A DNA stretch of 21,840 bases, taken from positions 1-21,840 of the forward strand of contig JAIPHI010000016.1 of NCBI GenBank assembly GCA_021735285.1, read 5' to 3'. The notes under the pieces were generated by a model. That model saw only the letters and a list, made by a program, of their open reading frames with translations, had not been told where the DNA came from and did no database searches. A program made the position numbers and the translations under genes. Origin of the DNA: Fidelibacterota bacterium. Lineage in GTDB: Bacteria; Fidelibacterota; UBA2242; JAFGTP01. Shown piece after piece: positions 15,932 through 21,840 of the stretch. Each line of letters starts with the position of its first letter. Position 1 is the first letter of the stretch.

Positions 15932-16891
15932 TTAAGGATGAACCAGGATTTGATTATAATATTTATCCCAGCTATAGTATATAATGTCTTTGAAATCTTT
16001 TTTATCCATATCTTCAATATTCTTCATATCCTCAGAACTTATCTCAAAAATCGGCACTAAATCATATTCTTCCATCTCCAGATCATAATGGCGTAATTGA
16101 TCAAAGACCCAATTAAAGTTTTTATTTTTTGTGTGATGAAGTAATGGCATAGAAATTCTGGCATTCTCTTTGAGAAATGCTATCGGAATCTGACCGGTAA
16201 CAAAAGGTATGTCTATTAATGAAAGTGGCGGAATGGAAATTATCAGATCGTTAGCAGGTAATTTGGAAGAGATATCCATATAATATCCATAAATTACATT
16301 TATGCGCCAATCCATCCAGTATCTAATATTATCTTTAATTTGTTCAGGTTCGGAAATCGCTTCATTAATATATTCAGAGAATTCCCCCATACAGAAAGGG
16401 CAATAACAAAATGGAGGTTGGCTATGTTGCACATCCAGATCATTAGCCTTCCAGTTGAAAGGAAAGCTAAGCTCGGAAAATAAAAATGTGGTCGCACTCG
16501 GTAGTTGTTTTAAAATCTCCAATAAATTTTCCAATCTTTTTTCTGAAAGCGGATTATTGGGGCAGATAGGGTAATATTGATCGTTTTTTTTCTGATAATA
16601 AGGAGAATTATTATAGTTAACTGGCTCTGAAAAATTTTTATGAGCCCATATGTAGGAAGATTGGAAAACATCAATATCGATTATGATCTCTAAACCAATT
16701 TTGTAAGTTAATTCCACAATCTTTTTTAATGGTAAGAACTCGCTATTAATATCATTTATAGAATTATCAGAAGGTTGCCGGGCAGCAGGGATTACCACAC
16801 CTGTGAAGCCGGCCCTTTTTATTTGATTTATATCTTCCAAGAATTTATCTTCTCTCAATTCTTGTAATTCATATTTTATATATTTTGCCAT
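15932..16891 (-). CDS. Putative TIM-barrel, glycosidase-like (clan GH-A-like) protein with C-X-C-X2-C motif
   Basis: No certain family. The 319 residues alternate beta strands and helices like a TIM barrel (A-G-F-T-G-V-V-I-P near 27-35, G-L-E-I-I-I-D-I-D near 66-74). There is no signal peptide, so it is cytoplasmic. A motif C162-Y-C164-P-F-C167-M-G-E-F resembles the C-x-C-P-x-C-x-x-x-F found in many uncharacterised glycosidase-like TIM barrels. Acidic residues ending two predicted strands, Glu140 (F-L-F-S-E) and Glu283 (P-I-F-E), are spaced as the acid/base and nucleophile of retaining GH-A enzymes could be; this is inference. It is the last gene of the rsmI-led run, 26 bp after the membrane protein gene. 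Confidence 0.6.
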   Translation of the reverse strand: MAKYIKYELQELREDKFLEDINQIKRAGFTGVVIPAARQPSDNSINDINSEFLPLKKIVELTYKIGLEIIIDIDVFQSSYIWAHKNFSEPVNYNNSPYYQKKNDQYYPICPNNPLSEKRLENLLEILKQLPSATTFLFSELSFPFNWKANDLDVQHSQPPFCYCPFCMGEFSEYINEAISEPEQIKDNIRYWMDWRINVIYGYYMDISSKLPANDLIISIPPLSLIDIPFVTGQIPIAFLKENARISMPLLHHTKNKNFNWVFDQLRHYDLEMEEYDLVPIFEISSEDMKNIEDMDKKDFKDIIYYSWDKYYNQILVHP

Positions 16892-16917
16892 TCACAATCC
16901 ATTCTAAAACTTAAAAA

Positions 16918-17289
16918 CTAAACGGTTAATCCTGCAATCAACAGACCTACAGCAGCTATCAAACTCAATAAACTCATCTTTTGTAGAGTCTTATTTTTCA
17001 TTTTTAATATTGCAGTCAGTAATTTTTCTTTTCTGGATGAAAATATAACATACAAGATTCCATCAATAAACAGAAGGATCCCAATTAGCAAAGGGATAAG
17101 GCTAAATTTCGTATTATTCTTAAAGTAGAGAATACCTAAAGCCATAGCTATTTCAACCACACCATAAACCATGATCAAGTTATTATTAATAAGCATTAAA
17201 TAGAGTTTTTTCACTAAGCCGGGTTTATAAATCAATAATGTAGAAGTTATCAAAAATAAACAGCTCAAAATTAGATAAAGTAAAATCAT
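16918..17289 (-). CDS. Small integral membrane protein, four predicted helices, unknown
   Basis: The 123 residues have four hydrophobic segments (about 2-22, 36-56, 62-84 and 101-121). Short basic loops lie near 26-30 (K-P-G-L-V-K-K) and 86-100 (R-K-E-K...K-M-K-N-K-T). An acidic residue sits inside helix 2 (V-V-E-I-A-M-A-L-G). I cannot assign a family. It starts 12 bp after the DUF362 gene and ends 26 bp before the TIM-barrel gene, so it is part of the same transcript. Confidence 0.75.
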   Translation of the reverse strand: MILLYLILSCLFLITSTLLIYKPGLVKKLYLMLINNNLIMVYGVVEIAMALGILYFKNNTKFSLIPLLIGILLFIDGILYVIFSSRKEKLLTAILKMKNKTLQKMSLLSLIAAVGLLIAGLTV

Positions 17290-17301
17290 ATTTTTACCAA
17301 A

Positions 17302-18471
17302 TTAATTATAAAAGTGATCGATGACTTTTCTTATCATTGGTGTTTTGACAAAAATTGCTTTTTCCGGGCAGATCTCCTGACAACAATAACAACGAATACA
17401 ACTACTATAATTATAGCTGGGATAATCATTCTTTGTCTTTCTGGATAATGATTTAGGATCAGTGGGACATTGTTCAATACAGGCTCCACATTTAATACAA
17501 TCTTGCTTATCTATTACCGGTTTTCTTGAGAGCCAATTTTTTAGAAATTGCATTCTAAGAATAGGATTGAGAGGATGACAACTAGCGTCTGATCCTCTAT
17601 AAACATCGTAATCTTCAATTATAAAATCATCTATATTATCACCAATCAATTCAATATTATCCAAATCAGTATTGCCCAATCCCAGTTCTCTCCCATAATA
17701 ATTGGTACCAACTTTTTCAGGATCTAAATTAACAATTTTGGCAAAAACTGTATCGAGAGCCACCGGATCCTTTGAAAAAAGCAGAACATTGACAGGCCGC
17801 ATATTACCCGCATTAGGGCCATTGCCCTCCATTCCCATTATACCATCAATAATATGTAATTTTGGTTTGACTAATAAGCATAATTCTACAAGCATTTTTG
17901 AAAAATCTGCTACTTCCGGCAATTTTAAATGGAATTCTGCTTTTTCCAAACCTGAAACACAACCAAAAATATTTTTCACCGCACCGGTTATTCTGGTAAG
18001 ATTATGAGTTTTAAATTTTGCGAGATTTATGAGTGTATCGCTGGCCAGCACTTCCTTTGCTATTTTAAATTTCCTCGTCTGACCATTTTCCTTGTAAAAC
18101 ACCTCTTGGCCTTCTTCAAAACTTTTTAATTTTATATTAAACTCCTCAGCAACCTCCTGTAAACCTGAGACTTTTGCAACCTTTTCTACACTACTTCTAC
18201 CCGGAGAGTCACCATACTTAACATTATCGCTGACTTCCAGAGTCTGTTTCACCATAGCCCGAAAAACACCGGGATGAGTAGTCACACCTTCTTCAGGAGG
18301 ATGATCACTAAGAAAATTGGGCTTTAATAGAACATAATCTTCAGGTTTAATAAACTGCTCAATCCCACCCAGAAGTTTAAGGCCTCTGGCAATTGCCGTA
18401 TTGACTTTTTCCTGATCATAAGAATCACATTTGACCAGAGCAACCTTAGATTTCTTATTTTGTTTATTCAT
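17302..18471 (-). CDS. DUF362-domain protein with C-terminal 2x[4Fe-4S] ferredoxin domain
   Basis: The 389 residues contain a DUF362 domain (about 10-300), with L-L-K-P-N-F-L, T-H-P, K-x-K-T-H-x-L-T-x-I-T-G-A-V-K-N-x-F-G and D-G-I-x-G-M-E-G-N-G-P. A two-cluster ferredoxin follows: Cys325, 328, 331, 335 (C-I-K-C-G-A-C-I-E-Q-C-P) and Cys358, 361, 364, 368, with an extra Cys363. Such proteins are common in anaerobes and are usually proposed to act in redox chemistry, but no general reaction is established. There is no signal peptide, so it is cytoplasmic. Its ATG lies inside the end of rsmI (8-bp overlap), so translation is coupled. The small membrane protein downstream could be a partner; this is inference. 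Confidence 0.92.
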   Translation of the reverse strand: MNKQNKKSKVALVKCDSYDQEKVNTAIARGLKLLGGIEQFIKPEDYVLLKPNFLSDHPPEEGVTTHPGVFRAMVKQTLEVSDNVKYGDSPGRSSVEKVAKVSGLQEVAEEFNIKLKSFEEGQEVFYKENGQTRKFKIAKEVLASDTLINLAKFKTHNLTRITGAVKNIFGCVSGLEKAEFHLKLPEVADFSKMLVELCLLVKPKLHIIDGIMGMEGNGPNAGNMRPVNVLLFSKDPVALDTVFAKIVNLDPEKVGTNYYGRELGLGNTDLDNIELIGDNIDDFIIEDYDVYRGSDASCHPLNPILRMQFLKNWLSRKPVIDKQDCIKCGACIEQCPTDPKSLSRKTKNDYPSYNYSSCIRCYCCQEICPEKAIFVKTPMIRKVIDHFYN

Positions 18472-19174
18472 TATCTACCATTTCCCTGGTTTTCATTTTA
18501 CGCCAGTTACCTTCAATTACAATTACAAATTCTCCCCGCGGTTTCACATTTTCAAAATGTTCTTTAATTTGGCTGGCGAATCCTCGTAAATATTCTTCAT
18601 GCATCTTGGTCATCTCACGTCCTACCACAACTCTTCTATCACCTAGATATTTAATTACATCTTCTAACGTACGAATAATCCGGTATTTGCTCTCAAAGAT
18701 AATGATCGTCCTGGGATTATCCTTTAATTCTTCAAAGGCTGTTTTCCGTCCTTTTTTCTTGGGTAGAAATCCTTCAAAGGTAAATTTATCAGTTGGAAAA
18801 CCCGAAGCCACAAGGGCTGTCAATACTGATGAAGCGCCGGGAATAGGTACAATCTCAATTTCGTTTTCAGTAGCCTTTTGCATCAATCGATAACCAGGAT
18901 CACTGACAGTGGGAGTTCCTGCATCTGAAATCAGAGCTACATCCTCCCCAGTCTGAATTCTATCTATCAATTCTGACGACCGCTTTTCTTCATTTTGCTC
19001 GTAATAACTGATCTTTTTAGTATCTATATTATATTCCCTAAAAAGTATCTCAGATTTACGAGTATCTTCGGTAGCAACAAGATCAACTTTCTTAAGTACT
19101 TCAACAGCCCTAAATGTGATGTCTTTTAAATTGCCAATTGGTGTGGCAACAATATATAGTTTTCCTCTTTTCAT
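18464..19174 (-). CDS. rsmI: 16S rRNA (cytidine1402-2'-O)-methyltransferase RsmI
   Basis: RsmI transfers a methyl group from SAM to the 2'-OH of C1402 in the ribosomal decoding centre. The 236 residues show all tetrapyrrole-methylase-fold signatures: A-T-P-I-G-N-L-x-D-I-T near the N-terminus, A-T-E-D-T-R, I-S-D-A-G-T-P-x-V-S-D-P-G, P-G-A-S-S-V-L-T-A-L, F-E-G-F-L-P, and R-E-M-T-K-x-H-E-E near the C-terminus. The length is slightly short because the variable C-terminal domain of the longest homologues is missing, which is common. It is the first gene of a four-gene minus-strand run, and its 3' end overlaps the DUF362 gene. Confidence 0.96.
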   Translation of the reverse strand: MKRGKLYIVATPIGNLKDITFRAVEVLKKVDLVATEDTRKSEILFREYNIDTKKISYYEQNEEKRSSELIDRIQTGEDVALISDAGTPTVSDPGYRLMQKATENEIEIVPIPGASSVLTALVASGFPTDKFTFEGFLPKKKGRKTAFEELKDNPRTIIIFESKYRIIRTLEDVIKYLGDRRVVVGREMTKMHEEYLRGFASQIKEHFENVKPRGEFVIVIEGNWRKMKTREMVDNE

Positions 19175-19423
19175 AGCCTGTAATATACAAATCTGATATT
19201 CAAATTTCTATAATTAATATTTCTACTTATCTTCCATATTGGCCTTCGAATCTTTGAATAAAATGTACTTTGTAATATTTTTACCATAATATTTTTAATC
19301 AGCAATAATGCCCTGCATTAAAAATTCAGTATAATTCATAAGATTTTATTTGTTAAATTAGAATTATATTTATATCTTCAGCTGTTAATTTTCTGTGAAA
19401 ACTAACCTAATACTGGATTACCT

Positions 19424-20617
19424 ATGAATAAATTATTAAAACTCTTAATCTTAATAAATTTTTCAACCCTGTTGATCATTTCTGCGAAACATTGTAGCAG
19501 TTCAATAAATCAGAATAAAGAGCATGGAGATATAATTCCTCAAATTTCAGCTGCATATAGGCAGGATGTTAAAGATGCATTATTAAAAGCGGGAACAAAT
19601 GCCCAGGAAATTCTGGATTTTATAAGAAAATGTCAGCCCCATCATCAAGAATCAGCTGCTTTTTTAGTAGCCAATATGCCCGCCAGAGACCTAAAAAATT
19701 TAACATCAAAATTTTTATTAGATAATCTTAATTGGGCCTATAAGGCCTTTAATCAAAGTCCCTGGAAAAATGAGATATCTAAAGAATTATTTTTGAATTA
19801 TATTCTTCCCTATGCCAATGTTAATGAACGACGTGATAATTGGAGAGAAGATTTTTATACTAAATTCCGTCCTTTAGTAAAAAATATCCAACAACCTGGC
19901 TCAGCAGCCGTTAAATTAAACCAAAAGATATGGGATATTATCAATGTGCACTATACTACAGAGCGGCCCAAGCCGGATCAGAGCCCTTTCGAATCTATCC
20001 AGGCACAGGGTGCTTCTTGTACAGGATTATCGATAATACTAATTGATGCCTGCAGAGCAGTTGGAATTCCGGCCCGCTTTGTAGGAATCCCGGAATGGGT
20101 GTATGTTCGGGGTAATCACTCCTGGGTTGAAGTATGGGATCAGGAATGGCACTATCTAGGAGCCGGTGAGCCAGGGCCACTGAATCAAACCTGGTTTACA
20201 GACAGAGCAAAACATGCTAGAGCTCAAGATTCACTCCATAGTATTTATACTGTATCATTCAAAAAAACTGACTCAATTTTTCCCTGTGCCTGGGATCCAA
20301 ATATAAATTATGTGCATGCATCTAATATAACGGCGAGATACTCCGGCAAAAAATCCGAAAGCGATGAAGTATCACTATCGATCAGAGTATTTTCACAGGG
20401 AAAACGAATTGCAGTACCTATCCGACTCCTATATAATAACAAGACATTAGGAAAAGGAAACAGTCCTGATACTACAAATGATCTAAATGACAGACTTAAT
20501 TTCATTGTTTTACCGAACAAAACCTATCAATTACAAATTAGATGTGAAAAGGAAACAATTACAAAAACCATAAAAGTTGGCTCTAATCAATTCCAGAATT
20601 ATGATATTAAGTTATAA
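19424..20617 (+). CDS. Exported transglutaminase-like (papain-fold) protein
   Basis: The 397 residues begin with a hydrophobic export signal (about 3-20). Cys24 follows A-K-H, so it is not a canonical lipobox. The central transglutaminase-like domain (about 150-255) has Cys199 in G-A-S-C-T-G-L-S, then V-G-I-P-A-R-F-V-G and His232 in G-N-H-S-W-V-E-V-W. The usual third Asp is absent at its expected place (W-H-Y-L-G-A-G-E-P), so Glu249 may replace it. This L-G-A-x-E-P form is, from memory, found in a subgroup of Bacteroidota-like proteins. The C-terminal ~110 residues look like an Ig-like/carboxypeptidase-regulatory beta domain. It may act as a peptidase or on the envelope; no substrate is evident. 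It stands alone after a 249-bp AT-rich divergent gap. Confidence 0.85.
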   Translation: MNKLLKLLILINFSTLLIISAKHCSSSINQNKEHGDIIPQISAAYRQDVKDALLKAGTNAQEILDFIRKCQPHHQESAAFLVANMPARDLKNLTSKFLLDNLNWAYKAFNQSPWKNEISKELFLNYILPYANVNERRDNWREDFYTKFRPLVKNIQQPGSAAVKLNQKIWDIINVHYTTERPKPDQSPFESIQAQGASCTGLSIILIDACRAVGIPARFVGIPEWVYVRGNHSWVEVWDQEWHYLGAGEPGPLNQTWFTDRAKHARAQDSLHSIYTVSFKKTDSIFPCAWDPNINYVHASNITARYSGKKSESDEVSLSIRVFSQGKRIAVPIRLLYNNKTLGKGNSPDTTNDLNDRLNFIVLPNKTYQLQIRCEKETITKTIKVGSNQFQNYDIKL

Positions 20618-20740
20618 AATTTATGCTATTAGATAAAATACACAAAAATTTTCCTCTATAAATGATCACAATTCAATCCATCTCGATAAGATCTAATTAC
20701 TGGCTGGATTAGCATAAAAACGGCATATGTGATCTTGAAA

Positions 20741-20776
20741 GGCTCAACAGTGGCTTTCCCACCTCAAAAAGGAGCC
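20741..20776. repeat. Nested inverted repeat in the gap before the lipoprotein gene
   Basis: GGCTC (20741-20745) pairs with GAGCC (20772-20776), and within it GTGG (20750-20753) pairs with CCAC (20759-20762) around CTTTC. This gives two stacked short stems in otherwise AT-rich DNA, about 100 bp before the next start. It could be a small structured leader or a remnant of a REP-like element. There is no T-run after it. Confidence 0.35.
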
Positions 20777-20868
20777 ATCCTTTGACATATTCTTATTAAA
20801 GCATTCTTTTTCTTTCCCCTAATTCTTTTTAAACTTATTGTATATTAAAAATGTTATATTTTATTATC

Positions 20869-20872
20869 GGAG
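20869..20872 (+). promoter_or_regulatory. Shine-Dalgarno that decides the lipoprotein start
   Basis: GGAG lies seven bases before the ATG at 20880. The longer in-frame TTG start at 20838 would bury the lipoprotein signal and has no such site. Confidence 0.65.
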
Positions 20873-20879
20873 CGATTTA

Positions 20880-21671
20880 ATGAAAAAATTTATTTTGACA
20901 TTGGGAGGTATAGTGTTTCTATTCAGTTGTGGTTCAAATAAAGCAGCTCAGAAATTATTCAATAATGCAAAATCTATATCAGATAAAACATTCACATATA
21001 AGCAATTAGAAAATTTGCCGGAGCCTGTCCAGCAGTATTTCCAATATGCTCTAAAAGAGGGGCAACCTTATATCAGTTATCTGCGCTTAAAACATGAGGG
21101 AGTATTTAAAACCGGACAGGGAAAAAAGTGGATGAATATCAAAGGCAAACAGTATTTTATAGGCTCAAAACCAGGCTTTGTCTGGATTGACAAAACAAAA
21201 TTATTCAAAGCCGTAGATGCTTATATTAATGGAAAAGGCAGATTAAAAGTATATTTATTATCTTTGATTCCCATTGTCAATCAAGAGGGTCATAAGATCG
21301 ACCAGGCGGAATTGCTGCGCTGGCTAGGGGAAAGTGTCTGGCTGCCGACCAATCTACTACCTTCCAAAAATAAAAAATGGAGTTCAATAGACTCCACTAC
21401 TGCACGTTTATCCTATACTCACAGAGATCATAAAATATACTATGACATGACTTTTAATAATAGAGGCCAAATTACAAAAATGAGAACCCAGCGCTATATG
21501 GGTACCGGTGAAAAAGAAATTTGGCAGGGTAAAGTTAGTGAATATGTAAAACTTAATGGCATGCACCTTCCTTCCCGGATTCAGGGTATCTGGAAACTGG
21601 ATTCAGGGGATTATAAATATGCCGATTTTAAAGTACAAAAGTTCGAGTATGGGGTGCCGGAAGAATTTTGA
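20880..21671 (+). CDS. Lipoprotein resembling DUF6544
   Basis: The 263 residues start M-K-K-F-I-L with a short hydrophobic stretch and a lipobox-like L-F-S-C, placing the lipidated Cys at residue 17. The Phe at -2 is unusual but tolerated. The mature part has L-P-E-P-V-Q-Q-Y-F near the start, a G-x-x-W-M-x-I-K-G-K-Q segment, F-V-W-I-D, then A-E-L-L-R-W-L-G-E-S-V-W-L-P. This matches my memory of the DUF6544 family, secreted or envelope proteins of unknown function. I moved the start from 20838 to 20880 because of the SD and the signal peptide. The stop overlaps the stem of a terminator hairpin. Confidence 0.8.
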   Translation: MKKFILTLGGIVFLFSCGSNKAAQKLFNNAKSISDKTFTYKQLENLPEPVQQYFQYALKEGQPYISYLRLKHEGVFKTGQGKKWMNIKGKQYFIGSKPGFVWIDKTKLFKAVDAYINGKGRLKVYLLSLIPIVNQEGHKIDQAELLRWLGESVWLPTNLLPSKNKKWSSIDSTTARLSYTHRDHKIYYDMTFNNRGQITKMRTQRYMGTGEKEIWQGKVSEYVKLNGMHLPSRIQGIWKLDSGDYKYADFKVQKFEYGVPEEF

Positions 21672-21693
21672 TTATTATCTAATCAAAATTTTT
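21661..21693. terminator. Hairpin terminator, probably serving both strands
   Basis: AATTTTGATTA (21664-21674) pairs perfectly with TAATCAAAATT (21680-21690) around TTATC. Three further pairs, one of them G-T, run into a short T-run (21689-21693). It contains the stop codon of the lipoprotein gene. Its place between that gene and an apparent minus-strand reading frame ending at 21732 suits a shared terminator. Confidence 0.6.
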
Positions 21694-21731
21694 GGTTGAC
21701 ATTTTCCATCATTCTCAATATCCTATTTTGG

Positions 21732-21839
21732 TTATAAACAGACTATTTTGGTAAGTATTATGGCATCTTCAGGACTTCGTATTATATCATCAATTTTCAG
21801 CTTTTGCCTCTCTACCTCTATGGATAGTTTTATTTTGGC
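21732..21839 (-). CDS. Possible C-terminal end of a gene entering from the right edge
   Basis: On the minus strand an open frame runs from the window edge for 35 codons to a TAA. It encodes a charged, protein-like tail (E-V-E-R-Q-K-L-K-I-D-D-I-I-R-S-P-E-D) with codon use like its neighbours. It converges on the hairpin at 21661-21693. The opposite strand offers a Ser-rich frame from 21760 that looks like its shadow. The fragment is too short to name a family. Confidence 0.4.
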   Translation of the reverse strand, partial: AKIKLSIEVERQKLKIDDIIRSPEDAIILTKIVCL

Positions 21840-21840
21840 T

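Noticed and set aside
15911..15933. Terminator between the convergent acyltransferase and TIM-barrel genes
   Set aside because: The stem ATATAA/TTATAT has no G-C pair, so it would be too weak despite the following T-run.
20782..20810. TTGACA promoter for the lipoprotein gene
   Set aside because: No -10-like hexamer at the right spacing.
20838..20879. 14-residue extension of the lipoprotein from a TTG start
   Set aside because: It would precede and bury the lipoprotein signal peptide, and the SD fits the ATG at 20880.
21696..21840. Plus-strand promoter (TTGACA, 17 bp, TATCCT) with a gene starting at 21760
   Set aside because: The promoter match is fair, but the frame is Ser-rich and looks like the shadow of the more protein-like minus-strand frame, and its SD is weak. 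It stays possible because the window ends here.

Overview
This is an AT-rich bacterial chromosome segment with a Gram-negative (diderm) envelope. The evidence is a SLT-type lytic transglycosylase, a probable outer-membrane beta-barrel protein, a complete RND-MFP-TolC tripartite pump and lipoprotein signal peptides. The GH3 enzyme and the glutamate-semialdehyde dehydrogenase recall Bacteroidota-type proteins. However, genes carry clear Shine-Dalgarno sequences and at least one sigma70-like promoter (TTGACA -35), which is not the classical Bacteroidota pattern. I infer a member of the wider FCB group (Calditrichota, Marinimicrobia or Ignavibacteria-like), not proven. There is no phage, IS transposase, CRISPR array or rRNA in the window.

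Layout. 1-392: 3' end of a MltC-type lytic transglycosylase. 731-1783: secreted beta-rich, probably outer-membrane protein. 1784-2340: long non-coding gap with a pair of REP-like hairpins. 2341-4929: secreted GH3 glycosidase with an inserted PA14 domain. 5119-5196: tRNA-Pro(CGG), followed on the same strand by L-glutamate gamma-semialdehyde dehydrogenase (5314-6945). A 24-bp palindrome then separates the latter from a convergent minus-strand drug-efflux operon (13428 down to 7035) in the order TetR regulator, TolC-like channel, lipoprotein adaptor, RND permease. A perfect 18-bp palindrome overlapping the -10 of a TTGACA promoter sits just upstream of the TetR gene, so the operon very probably represses itself until an inducer arrives.

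13742-15916 (+): a small housekeeping run of GNAT acetyltransferase, tRNA adenosine deaminase TadA (TTG start) and a PlsC-like acyltransferase with an atypical active-site motif and an unassigned C-terminal half. 19174-15932 (-): a tightly packed run of rsmI, a DUF362 protein with a two-cluster ferredoxin tail, a four-helix membrane protein, and a TIM-barrel, glycosidase-like protein with a Cys-X-Cys-X2-Cys motif. The last three have no assigned role. 19424-20617 (+): exported transglutaminase-like protein. 20880-21671 (+): lipoprotein resembling DUF6544, ending in a hairpin that may also terminate a convergent gene entering from the right edge.

I see no clear-cut novel system. The least explained parts are the DUF362/membrane/TIM-barrel run, the REP-like pair, an orphan palindrome upstream of the tRNA-Pro/dehydrogenase pair, and the acyltransferase with an H-X4-E motif.
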